A stretch of DNA of 34,191 bases from an uncultured Porphyromonadaceae bacterium (lineage in GTDB: Bacteria > Bacteroidota > Bacteroidia > Bacteroidales > Muribaculaceae). Location: assembly GCA_902491515.1 (NCBI GenBank), contig CABUIC010000031.1:1-34191 (forward strand), written 5' to 3'. A program made the translations under genes and the position numbers. Below the pieces are notes generated by a model that made no database searches, was not told the origin of the DNA, and saw only the letters and a program-made list of their open reading frames with translations. Shown here one piece after another: positions 7,528 through 15,231 of this stretch. Within the stretch, counting starts at the first letter, position 1, and each line of letters begins with the position of its first letter.

Positions 7528-8973
7528 TCAGTTTGATTCGAGGAGTTCGCGGGGGTCGATAACGGGTGCTATTCCCTTTTCGGCGGCGAGAGCGACGACA
7601 TAGTCGAGGGCGGCCTCGCGCGTATCGTCAATCTCGCATTCCTTCACGGCGTGCTGGAGGCTCTTGATGAAAAAGCCCACCTCGGGTCCCGTCGGAAGCC
7701 CCAGAAGCCGCATGACCTCTGTTCCGTCGAGGGGAAATTTACGGGCTCTCTCGGCGTCCTTGGCGCGGATTGCGGCGATCTTTTCCTCCACAATGTCGAA
7801 ATTTGCAAGAAAACGGGCCTTCTTCGCCTCGTCCTTGCTTGTGATGTCGGCGCGGGCAAGAATCATAAGGTCGGGGAGGTCTTCCTCTGCATAGTTTGCC
7901 ATGCGGCGGACGGCGCTGTCCGTGACCTCGTCCTCCACAAGGGCGATAGGGCGCATGTGGAGCTCGACAAGCTTCTCGACATAGCGCATGAACTCTCCGC
8001 GCGGGAACTTGCAGCGCGAGAAGATGCCGGGAATCATCTTTGCGCCGATGAAATTGTGGTTGTGGAAGGTCCATCCGCGTTCGGGATCCCAGGCCTTGGT
8101 TACGGGCTTGCCTATGTCGTGGAAGAGAGCGGCCCAGCGGAGCTCGGGCTTTTCGGAGCGCGCGGCCACGGAGTCGAGCACCTGAAGGGTATGGTAGAAG
8201 TTGTCCTTGTGGGCGCGCCCGTTCCGGACCTCTACACCCCGGAGTTTCTCCAGTTCGGGCAGAATCAGTGCGAGAAGGCCGGTCTCGTGGAGGAGCCGCC
8301 AGCCTATAGAGGGCTTAGGAGCGGCCATAATCTTGAAGAGCTCGTCCTTGATGCGCTCGCGGGTAATGATTGAGATACGGTGGGCGTTTCGCGCGATTGC
8401 CTCCTTCGTCGGCGGATAAAGCTCGAAGCCGAGCTGTGTGGCAAAGCGTATGGCGCGCATCATGCGCAGGGGGTCGTCGCTGAAAGTGACGTCGGGATCG
8501 AGGGGCGTGCGGATAATGCCCCGTCTGATGTCGCCGAGGCCGTCGAAGCGGTCAATCAGCTCCCCGAAAGTCGCACCATTCACGCTCATGGCCATGGCGT
8601 TGATAGTGAAGTCGCGCCGGGAGAGGTCTTCCTCGAGGGTGCCGTCCTCGACGACGGGATTGCGGGAGTCGCTGGTGTAGGACTCGCGGCGCGCGCCGAC
8701 GAACTCGAGCTCGAGGCTTCCTTTCTTTATCTGCGCCGTGCCGTATGTGCGGAACACGTTTACTGACGTGCGGGGGCCGAGAGCACGGCCTACGGCCTCG
8801 GCGAGCTCGATTCCGGAACCGACGGTGACGAAGTCGATGTCCTTGGAGGGCCGGCCTATGACGAGGTCGCGGACGAAGCCGCCGATGGCGTAGCACTCGC
8901 GGCCCATTTCATCGGCCACAGCGCCTATAGTCTTGAAAATACGTGGATTGGATAATGATTGGCTGAGGTTCAT
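7528..8973 (-). CDS. cca: CCA tRNA nucleotidyltransferase with HD domain
   Basis: Adds or repairs the 3' CCA of tRNAs. The 481-residue protein has the class II nucleotidyltransferase signature GGFVRD (31-36) and KDIDF with metal-binding Asp45 and Asp47. RRDFTINAMA (119-128) and DDPLRMMRAIRFA follow as the nucleotide-recognition region. A C-terminal HD domain carries FHDIGKP (His285, Asp286). This CCA-adding/HD architecture is common in Bacteroidetes. The start follows the stop of the M24 peptidase with no spacer, which suggests coupled translation. Pure poly(A) polymerase activity is an alternative I consider unlikely. Confidence 0.92.
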   Translation of the reverse strand: MNLSQSLSNPRIFKTIGAVADEMGRECYAIGGFVRDLVIGRPSKDIDFVTVGSGIELAEAVGRALGPRTSVNVFRTYGTAQIKKGSLELEFVGARRESYTSDSRNPVVEDGTLEEDLSRRDFTINAMAMSVNGATFGELIDRFDGLGDIRRGIIRTPLDPDVTFSDDPLRMMRAIRFATQLGFELYPPTKEAIARNAHRISIITRERIKDELFKIMAAPKPSIGWRLLHETGLLALILPELEKLRGVEVRNGRAHKDNFYHTLQVLDSVAARSEKPELRWAALFHDIGKPVTKAWDPERGWTFHNHNFIGAKMIPGIFSRCKFPRGEFMRYVEKLVELHMRPIALVEDEVTDSAVRRMANYAEEDLPDLMILARADITSKDEAKKARFLANFDIVEEKIAAIRAKDAERARKFPLDGTEVMRLLGLPTGPEVGFFIKSLQHAVKECEIDDTREAALDYVVALAAEKGIAPVIDPRELLESN

Positions 8974-10191
8974 CTATACAAGATCCGTAATATCTTCCTT
9001 AGCGGTGGTTATACATTCCATCGGGCCGTCGGGGCGCACGATGTAGGTGTTCTCAATTCCCACGGCCCCTATCCCGGGAATCACGAACTTGGGCTCGACG
9101 GCGATGACGTTTCCGGCCTCGAGGATGTCCCGTGAGCGGGGGGCGAGGACGGGGAGCTCGTTAATTTCGATGCCGACACCGTGGCCGACGAATCCGGCAT
9201 GGCTGCGGCAGCCCATGAAATACTCGTGAAGGCCGGCCTCACGGGCCATCTCCTCGGCGCGGAGATAGAGGGCGCGGGCCTCGGTGCCCGGGCGACCCAT
9301 GGCGGCGAGCTCGGCGCAGATTGCCCGCGAGCAGTCGTTGGCCTTGCGGGTGACAGCGTCAGGCTCTCCCGCGCAGTAGCAGCGGGTCATGTCGGTCATG
9401 TAGCCGGTGTAGTTGCCGTTCACGTCGACCATCACGGGCTTGTCGGGCATGATAATTGAACCGTTCGCGCCCACGGGGATGGAGGGGTCGAGTCCGGCGC
9501 CTCCCATCGCGAAGTCATAGGGCGAGGGGGTGTCGGCGTTATCGCCCGTGAGAACATTGCCCATGAAGAGCTCCATGTCGTCGCCGGCCACGCGGAACTG
9601 GCCGAGACAGCCCTCGAGACGAGAGACGCGCTCAATTTCAATCTGAAGCTCGATGTCGGTCATTCCCTCGCGGTAGAGGTGAGGGACCCTTCCGTACACG
9701 CGGGACTGCTTCACGCCGGAGATGCGGAGTTTGTCCTGCTCGAAGGGGGTCTTGACGGCTCTTGCGCGGCGCATCACGGCCGTGCCGTCTGAGAATTCGG
9801 CACCGGCGAAGACTTTCATCAGGCGTTCGGCGGAATTGTAGCAGAGGCTTCCGAGCTCAAGGGCGAGCTTACGCGGCATGGCGAGCCCTCTTTCCGCAAG
9901 GATGGCAGGAATTTCCTCGGGCTTGCGGATGAAGGCCACGTCGACGCCTTCGAGATGGTTGGGGCGCCGCACGAAGCATACGGGCCTGAGGGCGCTGTCC
10001 GCGGGGATGTAGACAAATCCCGAGAACACGCGGCCGCACACGTAGTAAATATCGGCGTTGTCGCGGAGGAGGATAGCGTCGGCGTCCATGGCTCCGCGGA
10101 TGCGGCCGAGACGCAGGGCCTGCTCATCGGCGGGAATAAGGCACACGCGGGTGTCGGAGCTGTGATGGTCGTGAAGAAAGGGTGTAGACAC
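8974..10191 (-). CDS. M24 family metallopeptidase (Xaa-Pro peptidase type)
   Basis: Probably removes the residue before proline, or is a related pita-bread hydrolase, in the cytoplasm. The 405-residue protein has an N-terminal creatinase-like domain and a C-terminal pita-bread domain. The five expected metal ligands are visible: Asp256 (MVDVNG), Asp267 (MTDMTR), His337 (GHGVG), Glu366 (VEPKF) and Glu380 (GIENT). No signal peptide is present. It starts 22 bases after the HAD gene and abuts cca. The exact substrate (Xaa-Pro dipeptides or longer peptides) cannot be read from the sequence. Confidence 0.9.
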   Translation of the reverse strand: MSTPFLHDHHSSDTRVCLIPADEQALRLGRIRGAMDADAILLRDNADIYYVCGRVFSGFVYIPADSALRPVCFVRRPNHLEGVDVAFIRKPEEIPAILAERGLAMPRKLALELGSLCYNSAERLMKVFAGAEFSDGTAVMRRARAVKTPFEQDKLRISGVKQSRVYGRVPHLYREGMTDIELQIEIERVSRLEGCLGQFRVAGDDMELFMGNVLTGDNADTPSPYDFAMGGAGLDPSIPVGANGSIIMPDKPVMVDVNGNYTGYMTDMTRCYCAGEPDAVTRKANDCSRAICAELAAMGRPGTEARALYLRAEEMAREAGLHEYFMGCRSHAGFVGHGVGIEINELPVLAPRSRDILEAGNVIAVEPKFVIPGIGAVGIENTYIVRPDGPMECITTAKEDITDLV

Positions 10192-10213
10192 TGCTTGGAG
10201 AGGTTTTATAATG

Positions 10214-10846
10214 TCAGATTTTCGCGAGATCGCTGAATGAGGAAAGAACTATGTCGGCGTCGGCGGGATTGAAATCGAGACCGAAGCCGTAAGAGGCCCA
10301 CGCGAAGGGAATGCCCGCGCGTCGGGTGCTCAGGAGGTCGCCGACGGTGTCGCCCACATAGAGCGGGCTCACTAAATTATAACGCGCGACCAGGGTGCGA
10401 ATGTTCACGTCCTTGTCATGGCCCGTGGAACCGTAGCTGAGGTAATCGGTGACAAAGGGCCCCAGGCCCGTATAGTCGAGAAAAACAGGAATGCCCTGCG
10501 GACCGCAATTGCTGAGCATGAAGAGCCGCACCCCGCGGGCCATAAGCCGCTCCATGGTGTCCCTGACGCCGGGATAGAGTTTCCCGCCGAGGCCGGGGAG
10601 CATAGCGGCGTCGTTAATCCTGAGGCGGTCAGTGAAAGTCTTCAGCTCGTCGCCCTGAAGACCGGGGACGAGGATGGCGGCGATTTCCGCGAGAGGTTTG
10701 CCCATGAGGGAGATGAGCTCGTCGCGGGTGACGGGCGGACGCCGCACACTGCAGTCGGCGAGTGTACGGTTCCAGATGGCGGCATAGCTGTCGACGGCGT
10801 CCCAGAGAGTGCCGTCCATGTCGAATATAATCGAGTCGTATGTCAT
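10214..10846 (-). CDS. HAD-family hydrolase (phosphoglycolate phosphatase-like)
   Basis: A 210-residue haloacid dehalogenase-type phosphatase. Motif I is FDMDGTLWD with nucleophile Asp9 and acid/base Asp11; motif II is LFMLSNCG; motif IV is VGDTVGDLLSTRRAG with a mid-protein helical cap. This layout matches HAD-IA phosphatases such as phosphoglycolate phosphatase or beta-phosphoglucomutase relatives. The substrate is unknown. It starts six bases after gldH ends and belongs to the same transcript. Confidence 0.88.
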   Translation of the reverse strand: MTYDSIIFDMDGTLWDAVDSYAAIWNRTLADCSVRRPPVTRDELISLMGKPLAEIAAILVPGLQGDELKTFTDRLRINDAAMLPGLGGKLYPGVRDTMERLMARGVRLFMLSNCGPQGIPVFLDYTGLGPFVTDYLSYGSTGHDKDVNIRTLVARYNLVSPLYVGDTVGDLLSTRRAGIPFAWASYGFGLDFNPADADIVLSSFSDLAKI

Positions 10847-10852
10847 TGCTTG

Positions 10853-11362
10853 TCAGTCGGGAATAAAGACTGCTCCCACTTGCTCGATGTCCGGGAGCGT
10901 GTCGAGGCGCATAATGTGGCGCACGCGGATTGGCGCTCCCTTGCGGAGAGTGAAATGGCGCGCCACGGTGTCGGTGAGCAGGAAAGAGGCGCCGCTCCCC
11001 CGACCGAGCCAACGGCCGAGCGAATCGGCGAGCTGTATGTCGAGGGTGTCGCGCACGGGCGAAAGGGAGTCGGCTCCGGCGACGCTCCGGGGAAGGGCCA
11101 CTTCGAGCCAGAGGTTGCGGTAGCGGTAGCCGTGGGTGTGGCGCACGGCCACAAGAAGCGTACCTCTCACGAGCGAGTCGGCGGTCTCCGAAGTCGTGAA
11201 TTCCAGCGAATCGGTGTAGAGCCACTGCGCACCGGGCATTGTGGCGAACTCGCTGTACATATTGTCGTCGGGCGTACATGCCACGAGCATCCACAGCGCT
11301 CCGAGGAGGGCTATGAATGCGCGTGTAAGGGGGAATCGTTTCAGACGGTCATTCTGAGGCAT
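10853..11362 (-). CDS. gldH: Gliding motility/T9SS lipoprotein GldH
   Basis: GldH is an outer-membrane-linked lipoprotein of the Bacteroidetes gliding/type IX secretion group; its exact role is not settled. The frame stays open upstream, but I place the start at ATG 11,362, giving 169 residues. From there MPQNDRLKRFPLTRAFIA leads into a hydrophobic stretch ending in the lipobox LVAC (Cys29). The mature part has GldH-like features: YSEFATMPGAQWLYTDSLEF, VAVRHTHGYRYRNLWLEV and DTLDIQLADSLGRWLGRG. The start lies inside the end of the PSP1 gene (14-base overlap), an arrangement I recall from other Bacteroidales. Presence of gldH in non-gliding gut Bacteroidales fits T9SS or an envelope role. Confidence 0.88.
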   Translation of the reverse strand: MPQNDRLKRFPLTRAFIALLGALWMLVACTPDDNMYSEFATMPGAQWLYTDSLEFTTSETADSLVRGTLLVAVRHTHGYRYRNLWLEVALPRSVAGADSLSPVRDTLDIQLADSLGRWLGRGSGASFLLTDTVARHFTLRKGAPIRVRHIMRLDTLPDIEQVGAVFIPD

Positions 11363-12617
11363 TGCTTTCGCCGGAATTTTCAGGGCCTCGAGCGGCCCTC
11401 GGTTTCTTGGCGGGACGTTTCCTTCTCTTGGCCTGGGTCTCGGTGGCGCCGGCGGCGGTTTCGGGCTTGGGCTGCTCCTGAGGCCGGGGCTGTTCGCGAG
11501 GACCGGACTTTTCGGGTTTCGGCTTGTCCTGTCTGGGCTTTTCCGGCTTCTGCTGGGATGCCGGCTTGCGCTTGCGTTTCTTTTTCTTGTCGAAGCGGGT
11601 AAGGTCCCCGTCGCCGAGGATGTCGCCGAACTCGGTCCTCGGTCGGGCTTTCTCCTCATCGGCGGAATCGGGAGCGAGCGTCAGGGGCTTCTCTCCGGCC
11701 TTGTTCATCCTGATGATGTCGAATGCGCGCTCGGCGCTGATTACCGTGAGGTTCACGGCCATATTCTTGTCGGTGGAATAGGTAATCTCCCGCTTGAAGA
11801 TGTCGGTCTTGAAATGGAACCAGGTGGAGTCGGCGGTCTCGAGACGTATCTCCTTGGGGGGAAGCTTTTTGGATGCCTCCACATATGCGTCAACCTCGAA
11901 GTTGAGGCAGCATTTGAGCTTGGCGCACTGTCCGGCGAGCTTCTGGGGGTTGAGGGAGAGGTCCTGATAGCGCGCGGCGCTCGTTGCGACGGACACGAAG
12001 TGGGTCATCCACTTCGAGCAGCACAGGGGGCGACCGCAGGGCCCGAGACCGCCGATGCGGCCTGCCTCCTGCCGGACTCCGATCTGCTTCATCTCGATGC
12101 GGACCTTGAAAGTCTCTGCCAGCACCTTGATAAGCTGGCGGAAATCGACGCGTTCCTCAGCGATGTAGTAAAAAATCGCCTTGTTGCCGTCGCCCTGATA
12201 CTCGACGTCACCGATTTTCATTTTGAGGTTCAGCGACGCGGCAATCTTGCGGGCGCGGATCATGGTGTCGTTCTCGCGGGCCTTGGCCTCCTCAAACTTC
12301 TCGATGTCGGCGGGACGGGCCTTGCGGAATACGCGGCGCACCTCGTCCTTTCGGGAGGCGCCGCACTTCATGCGCTTCTCTGCAAGGAGACCCATGAGCG
12401 TGACGCGGCCGATGTCATGGCCGGGAACAGCCTCGACCGCCACGAGGTCGCCGACGGCGAGGTCGAGGCCCGTGGTGTTGCGGTAATACCCTTTCCTCGC
12501 GTTCTTGAACTGGACCTCGACAACGTCCGAGTCGGCCTTGCCGCCGGGAATGTCGCCGAGCCAGTCGAAGCTGTGGAGCTTCGAGCGCGAGTCGGGGAGT
12601 TTCTTGTAGTCGTCCAT
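11349..12617 (-). CDS. PSP1 domain (RicT/YaaT-like) protein
   Basis: A 422-residue cytoplasmic protein with the PSP1 domain known from Bacillus RicT (YaaT), which helps control RNA processing with RNase Y. The core has FKNARKGYYRN near the N-terminus and Cys-rich segments GPCGRPLCCSKW and AKLKCCLNFE, which in RicT-type complexes hold Fe-S clusters. The last ~90 residues are a Lys/Pro/Gln-rich disordered tail (RKPASQQKPEKPRQDKPK and similar), a possible RNA-binding extension. It lies seven bases after rny, which makes a shared role in RNA turnover attractive; that link is inference. Confidence 0.88.
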   Translation of the reverse strand: MDDYKKLPDSRSKLHSFDWLGDIPGGKADSDVVEVQFKNARKGYYRNTTGLDLAVGDLVAVEAVPGHDIGRVTLMGLLAEKRMKCGASRKDEVRRVFRKARPADIEKFEEAKARENDTMIRARKIAASLNLKMKIGDVEYQGDGNKAIFYYIAEERVDFRQLIKVLAETFKVRIEMKQIGVRQEAGRIGGLGPCGRPLCCSKWMTHFVSVATSAARYQDLSLNPQKLAGQCAKLKCCLNFEVDAYVEASKKLPPKEIRLETADSTWFHFKTDIFKREITYSTDKNMAVNLTVISAERAFDIIRMNKAGEKPLTLAPDSADEEKARPRTEFGDILGDGDLTRFDKKKKRKRKPASQQKPEKPRQDKPKPEKSGPREQPRPQEQPKPETAAGATETQAKRRKRPAKKPRAARGPENSGESNASE

Positions 12618-12624
12618 AACCGGC

Positions 12625-14166
12625 TTACTTGGCGAAGGCTACGGAACGGGTCTCGCGGATGACGGTTATCTTCACCTGTCCGGGATAGGTCATCTCGTCC
12701 TGGATCCGGCGTGCTATTTCAGAGGAGAGGCGTTCGGTCTCGGCATCGTCAATCTTGTCGGCGCCGACAATCACGCGGAGCTCGCGTCCGGCCTGGATGG
12801 CGTAGGTCTTGAGCACGCCGGGATAGGAAAGCGCGAGCTGCTCGAGGTCGTTGAGGCGCTTGATGTAGGCCTCGACGATTTCGCGGCGGGCACCGGGACG
12901 CGCGCCGGAAATGGCGTCGCAGACCTGGACGATGGGCGCGAGGAGCGATGTCTGCTCGACCTCGTCGTGGTGCGCGCCGATGGCATTGCAGATGTCGGGC
13001 TTTTCCTTGTACTTCTCGGCGAGCTTCATGCCCAGAAGTGCGTGCGGCAGTTCAGGCTCCTCGTCGGGCACCTTGCCGATGTCGTGGAGGAGTCCGGCGC
13101 GACGCGCCTTCTTGGGATTGAGACCGAGCTCGGAGGCCATTACGGCGCAGAGGTTAGCCGTCTCGCGGGAATGCTGAAGGAGGTTCTGGCCATAGCTGGA
13201 ACGGTACTTCATCTTTCCGACGAGGCGGATGAGCTCGGGATGGAGGCCGTGGATGCCGAGGTCGATGGCGGTGCGCTGACCGGTCTCGATGATTTCCTGC
13301 TCGATCTGCTTGCGGACCTTGGCGACTACTTCCTCGATGCGGGCCGGGTGGATGCGGCCGTCGGCCACGAGCTGGTGGAGGGCCAGACGGGCGATTTCGC
13401 GGCGCACGGGGTCGAAGCCCGAAAGGACAATAGCCTCGGGGGTGTCGTCCACGATGATTTCGATGCCCGTGGCGGCCTCGAGGGCGCGGATGTTGCGGCC
13501 CTCGCGGCCGATGATGCGGCCCTTGATTTCATCGGAATCGATATGGAACACGGTGACGGAGTTCTCGATGGCCGTCTCGGTGGCCACACGCTGGATGCTC
13601 TGCACAACGATGCGCTTGGCTTCCTTGTTTGCGGTGAGCTTGGCGTCGTCCATAATGTCGTTGATGTACGAGGCCGCTGCCGTCTTGGCCTCGTCCTTGA
13701 GGCTCTGGACGAGCTTTTCCTTGGCTTCCTCGGCGGTGAGGCCGGATATGTGCTCGAGTTGCTGCTGGGCCTGATGGGTGAGGGCCTGGAGCTCGGCCTG
13801 ACGGGCCTCAAGGGCCCGCTGCTGGTTCTCGATGTTCTGACGGAGGGCGTCGAGCTCATTGCGGGTGCGCTGGTTCTCGCTCTGCTGCTGGTTGAGCTGG
13901 ATTTCGCGCTGTTTCTGGCGCGCCTCGGCGCCCTGCACCTTCGAGAGGCGCTGATTTGCCTGCTTCTCGGCCTCGGCTGTGATTTCGAGGGCCTGCTCGC
14001 GGCCTTCGAGAGCTTTGTTCTTCTTGATATCCTCAGCCTCGCGCTCGGCTTCCGCTACGATGAACTTGGCGCGGGTCGAAGCCGACCGGCGCTGCACTGC
14101 GACGGTCACTCCTGCAGCGATGGCGGCTGCCGCGAGGGCTACGATGACGGTAATGACTATATACAT
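12625..14166 (-). CDS. rny: Ribonuclease Y
   Basis: Membrane-anchored endoribonuclease that starts mRNA decay. I choose ATG 14,166 (513 aa) because MYIVITVIVALAAAAIAAGV is the expected N-terminal anchor; the frame continues 26 codons upstream, but that extension has no family match and reaches the terminator region. After the anchor comes a long coiled coil (about 35-160), a KH domain with GRIIGREGRNI (217-227) and an HD domain with catalytic His361-Asp362 (LLHDIGKVPDEE). The length is normal for RNase Y. No clear TAnnTTTG promoter is seen in the gap upstream, so it may rely on transcription from the zapA promoter or on an unusual one. Confidence 0.96.
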   Translation of the reverse strand: MYIVITVIVALAAAAIAAGVTVAVQRRSASTRAKFIVAEAEREAEDIKKNKALEGREQALEITAEAEKQANQRLSKVQGAEARQKQREIQLNQQQSENQRTRNELDALRQNIENQQRALEARQAELQALTHQAQQQLEHISGLTAEEAKEKLVQSLKDEAKTAAASYINDIMDDAKLTANKEAKRIVVQSIQRVATETAIENSVTVFHIDSDEIKGRIIGREGRNIRALEAATGIEIIVDDTPEAIVLSGFDPVRREIARLALHQLVADGRIHPARIEEVVAKVRKQIEQEIIETGQRTAIDLGIHGLHPELIRLVGKMKYRSSYGQNLLQHSRETANLCAVMASELGLNPKKARRAGLLHDIGKVPDEEPELPHALLGMKLAEKYKEKPDICNAIGAHHDEVEQTSLLAPIVQVCDAISGARPGARREIVEAYIKRLNDLEQLALSYPGVLKTYAIQAGRELRVIVGADKIDDAETERLSSEIARRIQDEMTYPGQVKITVIRETRSVAFAK

Positions 14167-14230
14167 TGTGTTATTTGGTTTAGAACTTGGTTTTAGATGA
14201 TATTTTCGATTGATTTTAAGAGTTTCACAA

Positions 14231-14280
14231 TAAAAAAAGCGCACGTCGCCGGCTGTCCGGGGAAGCGGCGCGCCACGTGC
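14231..14280 (-). terminator. GC-rich hairpin with U-tract after zapA
   Basis: On the minus strand GCACGT (14,275-14,280) pairs with ACGTGC (14,241-14,246), with further GC-rich pairing inside, and is followed by seven T residues (14,232-14,238). It ends transcripts from the zapA promoter, or forms the 3' end of a structured RNA in the zapA-rny gap. Confidence 0.7.
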
Positions 14281-14357
14281 GGGCGCGGCTCCCGGATGCC
14301 CGGGGATGTGCGGGAATACAGAAAAACGGAGGATACGGGACCGGCGGAAAAATCCGC
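14231..14357 (-). ncRNA. Possible 6S-like structured RNA between zapA and rny
   Basis: The gap after zapA is GC-rich, has no supported gene and folds extensively. CCCGG-GCAT-CCGGG (14,292-14,305) is a hairpin. CGCCGG (14,341-14,346) can pair with CCGGCG (14,247-14,252) to close a rod, with UCCG/CGGA inside it. The segment ends in a U-tract. In many bacteria ssrS (6S RNA) lies directly next to zapA, and I recall this for Bacteroidales as well. No separate promoter is visible, so it would be processed from the zapA transcript. Low-moderate confidence; it may be only an elaborate terminator. Confidence 0.3.
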
Positions 14358-14660
14358 TCAGAATCCGATTTCACGGATTATCCTGTCGAGCTCGGCCTCG
14401 AAAGACTCAAGCTCCTTCGACTGCTCCGAGGCGAGAGCCGACTTGCGGTAGTACATCTCGGCGTAGTACAGAGCCACTTTAGCGAGGGCGAGCCGCGAGG
14501 GCACGCCGCCGGGGCCGAAACGCATCTTCTGCCACAGCTTGTTCAGCTGCTCGATGATATAACGGTAAAAGGCCTCCTCGTCTTCGGCTACAAGGAGCTT
14601 GAACGGCTCCACGTCGGCGATTCGGGCTGTTATGTTATGTCTTCTGGTCTGGTCGTCCAT
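14358..14660 (-). CDS. zapA: Cell division protein ZapA
   Basis: A 100-residue FtsZ-associated protein that bundles FtsZ filaments at the Z-ring. The N-terminal part ITARIADVEPFKLLVAEDEE has the small alpha/beta ZapA head with the typical 'xxIxIxgrxyplxv.pEeE' layout. The C-terminal half is a long helix (ALAKVALYYAEMYYRKSALA) that forms the tetramer coiled coil. It is 54 bases downstream of a short coiled-coil gene, which could be its partner. Confidence 0.85.
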   Translation of the reverse strand: MDDQTRRHNITARIADVEPFKLLVAEDEEAFYRYIIEQLNKLWQKMRFGPGGVPSRLALAKVALYYAEMYYRKSALASEQSKELESFEAELDRIIREIGF

Positions 14661-14714
14661 TGTTCTGCGGTTGTTCGGGCTACATTCCTCCGTCTCGCAC
14701 GCTCCCCGGAGGGA

Positions 14715-15011
14715 TTACCCCTGAAGGTCGGCGATACAGCGGTCTATTTCCCGCACAAGATTCGAAATCATCTCCGCGGCGTGCCTGCGGTCGTCGGCCG
14801 TGGGGCTGACTGTCGAGGCCACCTTGAGATATTCAAGCTCCAGACGGAGCTTTTCAATCTCGGAGTCGCGGGCAAGGAGCTCGGCCTTGCGGTCCGCGGC
14901 CTCAGACTTCAGGCGCTTCACCTCCTCGGCCAAAGCCTGATTGCGAATCAGAAGGAGACGCGTTTTGTCGACGATGCGACGAAGCTGCTCGTGAAAGTCC
15001 GTTTGCGGCAT
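14715..15011 (-). CDS. Short coiled-coil protein upstream of zapA (ZapB-like?)
   Basis: 98 residues, almost entirely helical with heptad character: LRRIVDKTRLLLIRNQALAE, then EVKRLKSEAADRKAELLARD and SEIEKLRLELEYLKVAS. ATG 15,011 is chosen because it lies just after the promoter's predicted transcription start; the frame is open further upstream but runs through the promoter. The gene sits immediately before zapA on the same transcript. A ZapB-like division role is inferred from position and shape only; I see no clear sequence match. Confidence 0.75.
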   Translation of the reverse strand: MPQTDFHEQLRRIVDKTRLLLIRNQALAEEVKRLKSEAADRKAELLARDSEIEKLRLELEYLKVASTVSPTADDRRHAAEMISNLVREIDRCIADLQG

Positions 15012-15028
15012 ACGATTCCAAATTTTCA

Positions 15029-15060
15029 CAAAAGTAATATTTTTTTTCCACAAAATCAAA
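15029..15060 (-). promoter_or_regulatory. Promoter of the coiled-coil/zapA operon
   Basis: Minus strand: TTTG (15,057-15,060), a 20-base spacer, then TACTTTTG (15,029-15,036), a full match to the Bacteroidetes consensus. The predicted leader is only about 10 bases. Confidence 0.8.
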
Positions 15061-15149
15061 CTCGCCGCGCATTTTTTCCCCGCTCCCGCCGAAAAAAGCC
15101 GCTTTCGCACATTTTATAATAAGACATCGCACGTAGGCCAAGAAAAAAA

Positions 15150-15181
15150 TTTGCTTTTCCGGGCGGAAAATCCTATCTTTG
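15150..15181 (+). promoter_or_regulatory. ilvA promoter
   Basis: TTTG (15,150-15,153), a 20-base spacer, then TATCTTTG (15,174-15,181). It is divergent from the zapA-operon promoter about 90 bases away. The leader to the ilvA ATG is about 45 bases and shows no obvious attenuator. Confidence 0.8.
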
Positions 15182-15231
15182 CACATTACACCCAAGCCCA
15201 CTGAAACCAACCATAACTCCTATCACGCACA

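Noticed and set aside
12967..14196. Long plus-strand open frame opposite rny
   Set aside because: Leu/Gly/Asp-rich shadow of rny codons with no recognisable domain, promoter or signal.
12625..14244. Longer rny start at 14,244
   Set aside because: The extra 26 residues overlap the U-tract region and precede the membrane anchor expected at the N-terminus.
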